From Chloranthus sessilifolius (taxonomy: Eukaryota > Streptophyta > Magnoliopsida > Chloranthales > Chloranthaceae): a stretch of 64,000 nucleotides of DNA. The notes under the pieces were generated by a model. The model saw only the letters and a program-made list of their open reading frames with translations, searched no databases and was not told the origin of the DNA. The translations under genes were made by a program, and so were the position numbers. Of the stretch, positions 11,396 to 22,280 are shown piece by piece (within the stretch, counting starts at the first letter, position 1; the number at the start of each line of letters is the position of its first letter). The stretch lies in contig CM037596.1 in NCBI GenBank assembly GCA_021018995.1, positions 88,605,184 through 88,669,183 of the forward strand. The letters run 5' to 3'.

Positions 11396-12808
11396 ATGGG
11401 ACCGCAAACCAAGAACGCTTTGCTTAAGGTTCCTACTTCACGGGCTCGTGCACCTTTGCCCCTTGTTGAACTTGTCACACACCCCATTGTGCAACCCATG
11501 GCACCACCCGAACCATTTGTGCCACCCGTTCAACCAACACAACTGCCACTCATTAATTGGAAACTACCAAAGGAGTGGTGGGCACCCAAAACATTTCTGC
11601 CTGAATACGAGTTTACTCCCATACTCTTTGAGGATCAACCCGAAATTACATGGGCGATCGATTACATTTCCAAATTGGGGCTAAAACCATTACACGAGCC
11701 TTTTCATGATCACTATTACCCAAGAATAGTGAGATTATTTTATCAATACCTTCGACGAGGCGATGACCGTGACTAAATCATTACTAAAATTGACGGGTTG
11801 GAGTATAAATTCAACCAATTTCATGTCTCCCCTGCATTACAATACCCTTCTGGGTAAGTTGAGACCTCTGGACCGTTGGCACCCTATATCAAGGATGTGC
11901 CATTTGAGGACGCCGTCGCTAAGATGGCACATGGTCAACGAGGACCGGGTCAATCCATTAACCGAGCCCAACTCTCGGATAAATTATGGATGCTTGATAC
12001 CTTTATCAAGTGTACCATTTACCCGTTTTTTCATAAATCAGAGCGTAGTGGCATGGTGCAACAAGCTTTTTTTTCGGCATTCAAGAACCGTTGGTTTTTT
12101 GTTACCGACATCGTCATTGATGGCATGCTAGATGCCATGGACCAGATGTCTGAGAAGAAGGCAAAGCCAAAGAAAGTAATGCCTTATGCTCGCTTGATTA
12201 CACGGATGGTTGAGCAATACAACCCAGTACAGGAGGCGTATAGCATGGCTCCTGGGGAGCCTAGGTTAACCAATAACGTCAAGGCTTTCAAGCTCAAGGA
12301 CTGGACCAAGAGCTATAACCTTTTGGTGAAGAGGTTGCCTGAGGAGGGGGTTGTTCCACCAGTCCAAGCCGGAGCCGAGCCTACTGAGCGAGCTCCAGAT
12401 GTGGGGGAGGCATAGCCTGATCTTCCACCTCAGACGGACATGCCTGCACGACCAGCCCCCATTCCTACATGCCAACCTACACGTGCTAGCACCTCTCAAC
12501 ATTTTGAGCCCTCCACCACTACCCTAGAAAGTGTTCTCGCTGCGATTAATGAAGGTAATAAGCGAGTTCATGAGCGGCTCGATGAGATGTAGGAGTTCCA
12601 CCGTCAGGTGCATCGACGATTGGACTTTCACAAGGGTATGCTTTTCTAGTTGATGTACCAGGCATACCCCACTATTGCTACCCCCATGATCGGTCACGCT
12701 CGCCAGCACATTACTGATCCACGTGACTACTGCTTCGAGCCACCCAAACCTAGTAGACCTGCACCTAGGAAGCTTGGACCATCTGCTCCACCAGCAGGTG
12801 ACCACTAG
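11396..12808 (+). pseudogene. Degenerate plant transposon-associated protein
   Basis: The first frame (11396-11776, about 126 codons) is Pro-rich, then WWAPKTFLPEYEF and HYYPRIVRLFYQYL. It resumes in another frame at 11876-12415 with INRAQLSDKLWMLDTFIKC, FFHKSERSG and AFFSAFKNRWFFVTDIVIDG. The tail to 12808 contains LESVLAAINEGNKRVHERLDEM before an in-frame TAG. The pattern FY..L, then a block containing SDKLWML and a fixed-length helical block, is what I associate with the large 'putative plant transposon protein' family found in plant retroelement relics. Its biochemical role is unknown. At least one frameshift near 11776 and stops at 12413 and about 12588 break it. It sits about 540 bp before a Tekay-like polypurine tract, suggesting carriage by a non-autonomous LTR element. 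Confidence 0.55.
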
Positions 12809-13348
12809 ATCTTTTATTTAACTTTATAATTATATAAATATTTTTCTGATTTCATATTTAAATTTTTCTTTGCATACATGACTGTTTCCTGCATGAATTA
12901 TGTTTTTGACTGCTTGTGCCTCCTATATTCGCTTTCTATTTTGCATGCTCTGTACTCTGACTATCATGCTTGCTTAACATATCTGCCCTGTAATATGCTT
13001 CTGTCTGATACTTCTAGGATTAATTGGTTAACTGTGCATGTTTGTGATTTGTGTGTGTGGTCGTTTGAGTTACGGTGGGGTGTTCTTCCGAGCACGTGAC
13101 ACTTGGGATGGATGCATCCATGTACAGATGCAATCCTCTATGGCATTATGGGATGTCACATACATTACATCCAGGTTACTATGGATCCCGGCCCATCACA
13201 AGCATGCTTAGCGAAGTCTATTGCACAGTGACCCACTCTTTACAGTTAGGATTGGTTTATTTCCGCTTCATTCTGAGAGATTGCTAGGATTATGGCACAT
13301 CTTAGACCTGTGTGAGTATGTCTGACATTTTCGAGGACAAGAATTCCT
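12809..13348. other. 3' untranslated-like stretch before the polypurine tract
   Basis: T-rich non-coding sequence. Near 13313-13350 it reads GTCTGACATTTTCGAGGACAA then GAATTCCTAA, typical of the end of chromoviral (Tekay/Del) elements just before the polypurine tract. Confidence 0.45.
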
Positions 13349-13360
13349 AAGGGGGGAGAA
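13349..13360 (+). other. Polypurine tract of a Tekay-like Ty3/gypsy element
   Basis: AAGGGGGGAGAA lies directly before an LTR starting TGTAATGACCC. It would prime plus-strand DNA synthesis. Confidence 0.7.
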
Positions 13361-15480
13361 TGTAATGACCCTAAAAATCTGAAATACACTTAACTACTTT
13401 GGTATACGTGCCTGGCATGGAAAATGAGATAAACTTAAAATTTTATAATAATAATATTAGTATTGATACTGTTAATCCGTAAGCACTTTAAGCCATTGGT
13501 TAAGTATTACGTGAGTCTGAGTTCTGATGAACTACATGGTGGAATGCTATACACCAAATGAAGTGTATGTGCTCAACACTAGAGTGAGAGATTTAGAAAT
13601 AGAAATATCCTAGATATTTCTCTTTGATAGTGTATAAGGGAAGGAAGGGGGTTAGAATCCTTTTCTCTACTCTTTGCTTTCCTGTGGATCTATAGTTAAG
13701 AGATTGAGTTCTGAAGTTTTCTGTTGTGAAATCAAGGTTACAGGAAACCTAGATGGTAGATCCTCTAAATTAGAACGTGGATGAATCAACGTGTGTACGT
13801 TAAATCTGTTTGGAAAGGTAAAACACGTATGTGTTTTGATGTGGCGATACACAGTTGGTTCATCGGAGAACTCAAATCGGCAAATTCTTGAATTTCGAAT
13901 CTGAAACCCACCTTGAGCCGAGGATGCCGTGAGCCACTGAATCGACGCTAAAATAGGTGAGTTACTATGCATTTGAAGAGGTTTAGATGTCATAAATGCA
14001 TATATATGTGTGCTTGTGTGATTCATGGACAATCATAATGATTCATGGAAGAAATTGGTTAAAATCAACGAATCTCATTAATGACAGAAACTGTCATTTC
14101 CGATCGATTAAATTGAGTATTTGATCGACTTAATTATAATCCGAACGATCAAATTTGGGAATTGATCGATCAAATTATGTGAATCCCTTATAGAAAAGGA
14201 GGTTTGAAATTCTGAAATTGACTTTGAAATCCGATCAATCAAACATGAGAATTAATCGATCAAATTTAGAATTCGATCAATCAAAATCCTCTGTTCTGTA
14301 TATGTAAAATTTTGGGTTCTGATCGATCAAACATGAGAATTGATCGATCAAATTAAGGATCTGATTGATCAAATAGGAAAGTTGATTGATCAGATTCCCC
14401 TGTTCTATCTATGTTGTATTATGGGATCCGATCGATCAAATGAAGTGATTGATTGATCAGATGGTGAATTCGATCGATCAAATAGGAAAGTTGATTGATC
14501 GAATTCCCCTGTTTTGTCTGTTTTAGTTTTCGGGGGAAAACATTGCTGGACCTTGTACCAGTGATTATTCTGACATCTCTGATGCTTAGTACTCGATATA
14601 TATGGTCTAGGTTAAGATCGAGATACTTTAAAAAGCTTTGTATTTGTTTAGAAAGACTTGAGTTAAGGTAGGGAAAATTCAACTTAACTAGTATCTGATT
14701 ATGACTGCATGGTTTTCTAGCATCTGTATATATGACTTCTATTATCTTAAAAGCATGCCTTGCATATCAATAAAAGCTCTGTCATTTCTGATTCATGTAT
14801 TTTGATATATGCTATCTGATTCCTGATGTTCTGTATATGTATTGATTTAAAGTTCAGGTGACGAATCCCCCTGACGTGGCAGGATATCCACGACCGGCAC
14901 GGCGGGATATCCGTGTATCTGATTTGTAACCCCCTGGCACAAGTTGCTCTCCTTTAAAGAGACTTGATGCAAATATTTGAAAATGTTCATTGAACGACGA
15001 TGGTCGGGGTTACCCATCAGCAAACATCTAGCTACCATGTGCTATATTCACGGGAGTTATTTAAGTATAGAATTTAAGTCACTAAATATTATATACATAG
15101 CATCTGAAAACTCTGAGAATAAAGTATGCTTTCTAATCTTCTGCATCTATTCTGTTCTTTAAAGTTCTGCATCTGTCATCTGATCATTTCTGTCTGTATT
15201 TTCTGATTTTCCCATCTATTCTGAGCAATGTTTAGCAAACCATGTTTTACATTTTAGATGCAAATTAATTGAGTTTCTTCCATTGAGCTTAGATGGTTAG
15301 CTCACCCCTGACTCTATGTCATAAGTTCGGAGGCTAAGGCTCCTGGTACTGAGAGTGACCTGGATTATCAGCCCGAGGCTAAGAAGGCTGAGGAGTGTTT
15401 GGGCATGGAAGGAAAGAACACTGCAATCTCGGGAACAAACGCATCAATCTTGGGATTGGGTAAAGATTCGAGTGATGACT
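13361..15480 (+). mobile_element. Tekay-like Ty3/gypsy LTR
   Basis: It starts TGTAATGACCC immediately after the polypurine tract. Inside are the GATCGATC array (14102-14500), a GACGTGGCAGGATATCC element near 14872 and, near the far end, GTTAGCTCACCCC followed by TACTGAGAGTGACC, features I associate with Tekay/Del LTRs. The right end is not resolved because no second LTR is present in the window to compare. 15480 is an estimate. Confidence 0.55.
14102..14500. repeat. Fifteen GATCGATC-type palindromes in four 21-bp-phased clusters
   Basis: Starts of the 8-mer are 14102, 14123, 14143, 14164; 14233, 14254, 14275; 14321, 14342, 14363, 14384; 14430, 14451, 14472, 14493. Spacing inside clusters is 20 or 21 bp. 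Clusters are 46-69 bp apart, and the last two repeat as a unit of about 109 bp with a shared CCCCTGTT spacer. Variants (GATCAATC, GATTGATC, GAACGATC) keep the dyad form. The array lies in the LTR about 740-1130 bp from its start, a plausible U3 enhancer position. Confidence 0.88.
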
Positions 15481-15498
15481 GACCGGGAAAATTAGCAC

Positions 15499-15767
15499 GG
15501 TCGATCGTGACACAATTAATGATTTACCTCCAAGTCTAACACGATCGGCCGTCATGACAAAATTAATTTTTTTTTCTTTTTGTTTTATGAAGAGGGCCAC
15601 AGTCAACTGAGAAGACCGCACGGTCAACCAGAAAAAAAAAGAAAACAAACCAAGAGGCTGACGATTGGCCGGATTCATGACTCGGTTGACCCACATCGGA
15701 CACACGGAAGAACAAAAACAAAGAACTGAGAGACCAATGGTCGATCGTGAGATGTCCATGGTCAACC
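15499..15767. repeat. GGTCRAYC palindromes in 21-bp pairs
   Basis: Palindromic 8-mers start at 15601 and 15622 (AGTCAACT, GGTCAACC), 15663 and 15684 (GATTGGCC, GGTTGACC), and 15739 and 15760 (GGTCGATC, GGTCAACC). Each pair is exactly 21 bp apart. Further copies lie at 15499 (CACGGTCGATCGTG) and 15543. The host element is not identified. It may be a decayed LTR between the Tekay-like LTR and the copia element. Confidence 0.7.
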
Positions 15768-16085
15768 GAAAGAACTAAACAAAAAAAAGCAAACCTACTG
15801 ACCAGTAGCATTGAAGTGAAGAAACTAAAATCACTGATTAGCTCGAGCAATGTATAATATCAAACATGTCTGACATAGAGATATTGCAACAGTCGTATTC
15901 AGTTGATCACGAAAAATCCTATGCACGTGAAAGCCAAGCATAAATCAAAATTAACATCATATGAGAATTACAGTGATGACATGAGACCAAGGACATCTTT
16001 AATGGTGATAAAAAATGAAGGCTCATGTTTGCACATTGTGAAAAGGATGGGATAAGAGTATGATAATTGCATTTTACAATCTCCG
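15768..16085. other. Unassigned stretch before the copia element
   Basis: No gene. It lies where the 3' LTR of the minus-strand copia element would be expected, but I see no match to that element's 5' LTR. Confidence 0.3.
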
Positions 16086-17423
16086 ACTTCCTTTTTTTTG
16101 TAAGGAAGAATACCACACATCTTCAACGGATAGGGAAATGTTATCGAAACAAATGAAGCACACACCCATTATTTATTTATTTATATTTTAAATGAAAGAA
16201 AAATGGTGGCTTTCTCTACAGACTATGACAAGTAGCCCTCCTCGCAAGCCTGTAAATGCCAGGTTTCACTTCCAACTTATATTTCCAAAGGTGCGTATTA
16301 GAGCTAACCCATTATAGAAAGTTTCACATTACCACTAACCTCACAACCCTTTTCATTGTGCTCTTGGTGACGGCTTTCACACAAGTCATCTGGGTAGCCC
16401 GTTCCATGGGAAATGAAAAGAAAACAGCTCAAGAAAAAAGGCCAGCAGAGACACTACGTGCAAACAAGGAGGCTAAAACCAGTTATCAAATTTTACAAGC
16501 ACTCCTCAAATTTCGTGTTGACCGTAAGAAAGAAACACAAGTGTGAGAAAAGTTTGTCAATAGCAGGGCATGTACACACATACTCATACCAAGAAAAACT
16601 CAGTACGATCATATTTATAGCTAAGTACTGAAGACATGAGACAGTACTTAAGGTTGAGAAATCAATTAAAATAGTCTTCACAAAAAATGATACATCATCA
16701 GAATAGAGAAGAAAAACATTCACCATTTTTTTTTTTCTGTTTAAAATTAAGCACAAAAAAAAGATGAATCAACCAAAAAAAAAAATTATAAAGAAATCTA
16801 ATCCTACCTACATGCAGACTGACAAATTCATCAAAAAAACAAAACCCTATGGACTTCCTAAGATATTCAAATCTAACCAAGTCTAAGGGTTTCGTAAAGA
16901 TATCAGCCAGATGGAGCTTAGTGTGAATGTGTTTGAGAACAAGAATTTTATCCTTCACATATTCATGAATGTAATGATGGCGAATGTCTATATGCTTAGT
17001 TCTAGAATGTTGAAGAGGGTTTTCAGAGATACTGATGGCAGTCTTATTGTCACAGAACGGGCTCATTATACCTTGTTTGACTCTATTTTCTTGAAGCATC
17101 TGCTTCATTCAGAGAAGTTGAGTACATTCACTTCCGGTAGTAATGTATTCAGCCTTAGTAGTGGACAAAGAGATAGAAGATTATTTCTTACTGAACCACG
17201 TGACTAAACAGTTACCAATGCAAAAACACCCTCCACCAATACATTTTCGATCATTACAATTATCTGCCCAGCCGGCATCAGAAAAACCAACAATTTGGTA
17301 TGTAGTATCGAAAGGATACCAGAGACCAACATCAAAAATTTCATTGATGTATCGGATAATTCATTTCACACACGAAAGGTGAGATTCTTTAGGAGTAGCC
17401 TGAAATCTAGCACACATGTCCAC
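16086..17423. repeat. Tandem duplication copy A (1338 bp) of the copia 3' end
   Basis: Matches 17424-18761 at a constant offset of 1338 bp with about 14 substitutions seen by eye, roughly 99% identity. Junctions share ACT: ACTTCC at 16086 and 17424, and ACTAAA at 18762. This fits a microhomology-mediated or unequal-exchange duplication. It contains a second copy of the RNase H end and 3' flank. Confidence 0.95.
16698..17108 (-). pseudogene. Copia RNase H C-terminal part, duplicated copy A
   Basis: Encodes the end of the copia RNase H: FCDNKTAISISENPLQHSRT then KHIDIRHHYIHEYVKD and LHLADIFTKPL, the conserved tail. A stop lies just upstream, before MKQML. It is nearly identical to copy B at 18036-18446 (for example AISIS against AICIS). 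In a reading of the original element this copy lies 3' of copy B and cannot have been part of a functional polyprotein. Confidence 0.88.
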
Positions 17424-18761
17424 ACTTCCTTTTTTTTGTAAGGAAGAATACCACACATCTTCAACGGATAGGGAAATGTTATCGAAACAAATGAAGCACA
17501 CACCCATTATTTATTTATTTATATTTTAAATGAAAGAAAAATGGTGGCTTTCTCTATAGACTATGACAAGTAGCCCTCCTCGCAAGCCTGTAAATGACAG
17601 GTTTCACTTCCAACTTATATTTCCAAAGGTGCGTATTAGAGCTAACCCATTATAGAAAGTTTCACATTACCACTAACCTCACAACCCTTTTCATTGTGCT
17701 CTTGGTGATGGCTTTCACACAAGTCATCTGGGTAGCCCGTTCCATGGGAAATGAAAAGAAAACAGCTCAAGAAAAAAGGCCAGCAGAGACACTACGTGCA
17801 AACAAGGAGGCTAAATCCAGTTATCAAATTTTACAAGCACTCCTCAAATTTCGTGTTGACCGTAAGAAAGAAACACAAATGTGAGAAAAGTTTGTCAATA
17901 GCAGGGCATGTACACACATACTCATACCAAGAAAAACTCAGTACGATCATATTCATAGCTAAGTACTGAAGACATGAGACAGTACTTAAGGTTGAGAAAT
18001 CAATTAAAATAGTCTTCACAAAAAATGATACATCATCAGAATAGAGAAGAAAAACATTCACCATTTTTTTTTTTCTGTTTAAAATTAAGCACAAAAAAAA
18101 GGTGAATCAACCAAAAAAAAAATTTATAAAGAAATCTAATCCTACCTACATGCAGACTGACAAATTCATCAAAAAAACAAAACCCTATGGACTTCCTAAG
18201 ATATTCAAATCTAACCAAGTCTAAGGGTTTCGTAAAGATATCAGCTAGATGGAGCTTAGTGTGAATGTGTTTGAGAACAAGAATTTTATCCTTCACATAT
18301 TCATGAATGTAATGATGGCGAATGTCTATATGCTTAGTTCTAGAATGTTGAAGAGGGTTTTCAGAGATACAGATGGCAGTCTTATTGTCACAGAACGGGC
18401 TCATTATACCTTGTTTGACTCTATTTTCTTGAAGCATCTGCTTCATTCAGAGAAGTTGAGTACATTCACTTCCGGTAGTAATGTATTCAGCCTTAGTAGT
18501 GGACAAAGAGATAGAAGATTATTTCTTACTGAACCACGTGACTAAATAGTTACCAATGCAAAAACACCCTCCACCAATACATTTTCGAGCATTACAATTA
18601 TCTGCCCAGCCGGCATCAGAAAAACCAACAATTTGGTATGTAGTATCGAAAGGATACCAGAGACCAACATCAAAAATTTCATTGATGTATCGGATAATTC
18701 ATTTCACCCATGAAAGGTGAGATTCTTTAGGAGTAGCCTGAAATCTAGCACACATGTCCAC
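17424..18761. repeat. Tandem duplication copy B (1338 bp) of the copia 3' end
   Basis: Second unit of the pair. Its right edge continues smoothly into the RT/RNase H coding sequence at 18762, so this copy keeps the ancestral junction with the rest of pol. Confidence 0.95.
18036..18446 (-). pseudogene. Copia RNase H C-terminal part, copy B
   Basis: The RNase H tail in its original position relative to RT. It shows the DNKTAICIS block, KHIDIRHHYIHEYV and DIFTKPL. Upstream on the minus strand, 18446-18700 holds the first part of RNase H (SDADWA-like and LSTTKAEY-like blocks) with a stop before MKQML. It degrades the RNA strand of the RNA-DNA hybrid in an active element. Confidence 0.88.
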
Positions 18762-19807
18762 ACTAAAAGCAATATCAGGTTGGCTAGCAGTTAAGTACAA
18801 TAGACTGCTTATAGTCCTCCTATACATGGTTTCGCCAACTACTTGACCCACTGAATCCTTAGACAATTTAACTAATGTACTCATGGGAGTACGCGCATGT
18901 TTAGTCGACTCAAGACCAAATTTTTTCATCAAATCTCTAGCATATTTAGACTAAGACACAAAAATACCTAATGAACATTGTTTAATTTGAAGTCTCAGAA
19001 AGCAATTCAATTCACCCAACATATTCATTTCAAATTCAGAATTCATTACGCTAGCAAAAATAGAAGCATATTTATCAACAGTAGAACCAAAAATGATATC
19101 ATCGACATATATTTGAGCAACAATCAACACAGCCGACTCCCTCTTTAAAAATAAGGTCTTATCAACACTCCCTCTGTTGAAGCCATTTGAGACAAGATAC
19201 CTAGTTAATCTCTCGTACCAAGCACTAAGTGCTTGGTTCAACCCAAGAAAACCCGTTGAGCTTGTACACTATTTGAGGGTTATTTGGACCTTCAAACCTT
19301 TTGGGTTGTTCCACATACACTTCCTCAGTGAGGATACTATTTAGAAAGACACTCTTAACATCCATTTGGTAAAGTTTGAAACGTAACTGACAAGCCATAT
19401 CCAAAATGATGTGAATGGGCTTAAGGCGAGCAACATGAGCAAATGTTTCATGAAAATCAATTCCCTCAACTTGAGTGTAGCCTTTGAGGAACAAGTCTTG
19501 CCTTGTTTCTAACAACATTACCCTTCTCATCAGTCTTGTTTTTGAAAACCCATTTTGTACCAATGATATGGATGTTAGAAGGACGAGAGACAAGATCCCA
19601 CACCTCATTCCTAGTGAACTGGTTCAATTCATCTTTCATAGCCGACATCCATTGTTCATCTAGGAGAGCCTCTTTAATATTTTTAGGCTCAAGGATGGAG
19701 GTGTAACATATATGACAAATCACATCTGTCATCTGCTTAAATTTATTACAAGTTTGAATCTCTGAAGTAGGATCTCGAATAATATGTTCCTCTGAATGAT
19801 TTCTCAT
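18699..19807 (-). pseudogene. Copia reverse transcriptase
   Basis: On the minus strand, blocks run EQWMSAMKDELNQF, IGTKWVFKNKTDEKG, GIDFHETFAHVARL, LYQMDVKSVFLNS, then IVAQIYVDDIIFGST with the catalytic DD, and SLLYLTASQPDIAFSV. This is the copia RT plus the connection to RNase H. In the DVKSVFLNS block the family has DVKSAFLNG. Frames change near 19500 and 19240, and a stop lies near 18948, so the domain is split into several pieces. Confidence 0.88.
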
Positions 19808-19816
19808 ATCTCTCGC

Positions 19817-20985
19817 TTAAGTTTGCCAATTTTTCATTGGACGATCTATAATCTGAATAGGAACTTGAGAGTGCTCAGGTTCATTAACTTGAGAGACTTC
19901 AATGTTTTCCTGAAGAGGAGAAGATGTGGAGGAAGCATTAACATTAGTGGATTCCACATCCTTACTAATAGAGCTAGTGTTTTCCTTATAAGGGGAAATC
20001 ATAGGAGTCCCGTCATCATCATCTTTAAGAACAATTGACAACGAGGTGACATCCTCAATCAGTACATTGGACAATTCCATAACAGTCAAAGTATGCAAAT
20101 TGAACACTCTATAAGCATGACTATTAAAAGGATATCTAATAAAAATGTCAGTATTGCTTTTGGAGTCAAATTTTCCTAATGATTCACGATTGCGCAAAAC
20201 GTAACATCGACTACCAAATATACGAAAATAACCAATTTGAGGTTTTTGCCCATTCCAAATTTTATATGGGGTCTTAGACGTGTCAGGTCTAAGGTAAACA
20301 CGGCTAGTGATATAACATGCAGTGCTAACCGCCTCAGCCCACAAATTTTTAGCTAATCCTTTGGCATTCAACATAACACGTGTCATCTATTGTAGCACAC
20401 GATTCTTTCTCTCAAGAACTCCATTTTATTGAGGTGTGTGAGGTGAAGAGAACTCATGTTTGATACCGTATGAAGAACAAACTCAATGAATTTAGAGTTA
20501 TCAAACTCTTTTCCTCTATCACTACGGATATGACTAATAGGTAAATTTTTCTTATCCCGAGTTCTTTTAATGATGACAACAAACTCATCAAAGGCATTCA
20601 ATTTCTCTATAAAAAAACCTACCTAACTGTACCCTGAGATGTTATCCCCAATAACCAAAATGTATTTCTTTCCCCTAAGGCTACAATTATGAATTGGTCC
20701 CATGAGATCAAAATGCATTAACTCAAGGACATAAGAAGATGTGGATGAGGTAACCTTTTTATGAGAGACTCCTGTTTGTTTTCCCAATTGATAGGCACCA
20801 CAAAGAGATCCCGAGGGTTTACCAAGTTTGAGTAGTCCTTTGACCAACTAATTTATATACAACTTCATAAGATCTGAAGTGTTCGTATGACCAAGACGCT
20901 CATCTCACAAGTCTATTTCACTTGTCTGTGTCATAAGGCAAGTAGAATTAGATGTCTTCTTAAAGGTATAACAATTATCAAAAGG
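19817..20985 (-). pseudogene. Copia integrase
   Basis: Minus-strand pieces give MHFDLMGPIHN (first catalytic Asp), SHIRSDRGKEFDNSKF (second Asp), then LWAEAVSTACYITSR, KTPYKIWNGQKPQIGYFRIF and SRCYVLRN, the conserved integrase C-terminal side. A Ser/Asp-rich linker to RT follows. Stops near 20387 and 20622 and a frame change between pieces disable it. The region holding the catalytic Glu is degraded. Confidence 0.83.
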
Positions 20986-21075
20986 CCTAAACCCTTCAAG
21001 AAAATTTTCACCAGACTTATTTTTCACAGTGCAACCAGTTTTGGAAAACTTGATGTCCATTCCATCATCACAAAG

Positions 21076-21540
21076 CTAGCTAATGCTAATCAGATTAGCC
21101 TTGAGTCCTTTTATTAAAAGGACATCAGAAAGTTTGGGACATCCAGGAGCATTAATGATTCCTCTTCCAACAATTATCCCTGAACCCCCATTTCCAAATG
21201 ACACACTCCCATTGGAGCACTCCTCAAGATGAGAGAAAAAAGATTTTTCACTTGTCATTTGTCTGGAGCATCCACTATCAAGAAACCATCTTGACGCTTC
21301 ACTTTCCTGAAGAGCAACGTGAACCACAAAAGAAGACAAGTCCTTCGTTCTAACCCATACTTGCCTGTATTTTGGGTAAGGCATCTTAGAAGAGACTTGA
21401 TTCATTACATTGTTAGGCTTTCTAGGATAATAAGCTCTCTTCGTTTGATAATTCCTAGGATAGGAAAAATGAAAATGTTGAGCATGATTTCTTCCTTTAC
21501 CATGAGCCATGTGAGAATGAATATTTTTCCCCTTTAAGGG
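21076..21540 (-). pseudogene. Copia aspartic protease and gag-pol linker
   Basis: Minus strand: a basic, His/Tyr-rich gag tail (HGKGRNHAQHFHF), then ASRWFLDSGCSRQMTSEKS with the DSG active-site triplet, then GKGIIN-like and PKLSDVLLIKGLKANLISIS, the usual protease end. The DSG triad is kept. Below 21076 the gag-pre-integrase zinc region continues with disruptions. The piece was separated from the second gag zinc knuckle by the solo LTR at 21546. Confidence 0.85.
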
Positions 21541-21762
21541 GTAGTTGATTAGTCTTCAAAACAATATAATTTAGACCCGAATCTTGGCATTGCTACGCCT
21601 CATTTAACTACTAATGCTTGCTTTTAGTGCATGATATTGTGTAACAGATTTTGAAGGCTAAAAGTATGAAAAGTGGTTAAAAGAGCTAAGTTAAGGAAGA
21701 CTCGAAACCATGGCAAAGAACAAGGAAACAAACAGAGAAAGAAAAGCCAAACTGTAAATTTC

Positions 21763-22136
21763 GACCGGTCAAGATCAAATTTAGACTGGTCGAGATGCAC
21801 CAGAGGAAGAGAAAATGAAGAAATACAAAGACTGCATATATCGACCGGTTGAGATATGAATTCGACCAGTCGAAAGCTTCAGAACTCCATAATGGACCGG
21901 TCGAGAGTTGAACTTGACCAGTCAAAACCAAACAGAATGGAAGGCCCTTAAGAAGAACTTAAGTTGACTAGTCGAAATCACTTTTGACCGGTCGAGACTG
22001 GAGAAGCAAAGTTCAGATTTACAGCTGGACTAGTCAAATTTCATTTTCGACCTGTCGAATCTCAACAGAAAGTGAGCATTTGCAAAGCCAAGAAGAATTT
22101 CAAGCTCGACCAGTTGAGTTCCATTTTTGACTGGTG
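21763..22136. repeat. GACCGGTC palindromes in six 21-bp pairs
   Basis: Pairs of the 8-mer (GACCGGTC, GACCAGTC, GACTAGTC, GACTGGTC and GACCTGTC variants) start at 21763/21784, 21843/21864, 21895/21916, 21966/21986, 22028/22049 and 22108/22129. Spacing inside pairs is 21 bp, once 20 bp. Pairs are 52-80 bp apart. The array ends about 135 bp upstream of the LTR TATA box. Confidence 0.9.
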
Positions 22137-22272
22137 AAATGAGTTTCTTCTGCGAAAAACCAGCCGCGACAGGCTGGTTTCTTCTGGATTTCGAGAGTTC
22201 AAGATTTCCTACATTCTTAGTTTAGTTAGGATACATTTTTAGAGTTTGTTTTCAAATAAAAGACATTATGAT

Positions 22273-22280
22273 CTATAAAT
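22273..22280 (+). promoter_or_regulatory. TATA box of the solo LTR
   Basis: TATAAATA within ATCTATAAATAAGGACC, downstream of the palindrome array. This supports a plus-strand LTR promoter. Confidence 0.6.

Larger units (their letters stand above)
11020..15480 (+). mobile_element. Non-autonomous LTR element with Tekay-like 3' end
   Basis: Proposed from context: a GATCGATC array, a weak methionine-tRNA primer-site match (TGGCTATCAGAAC near 11279), a degenerate coding region (11396-12808), a polypurine tract (13349-13360) and an LTR starting TGTAATGACCC. No gag, RT or integrase lies between the coding region and the polypurine tract. The right boundary and any surviving 5' LTR are uncertain, and the primer-site match is poor. 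Confidence 0.45.

Noticed and set aside
16086-16690. 3' LTR of the copia element
   Set aside because: No visible similarity to 24807-25651. The segment is part of the tandem duplication, and no TG..CA ends were found.
16256-17884. Two near-identical plus-strand open frames of 96 codons (16256 and 17594)
   Set aside because: They are identical only because they lie in the 1338-bp duplication. They are antisense to copia 3' flank and lack any known domain.
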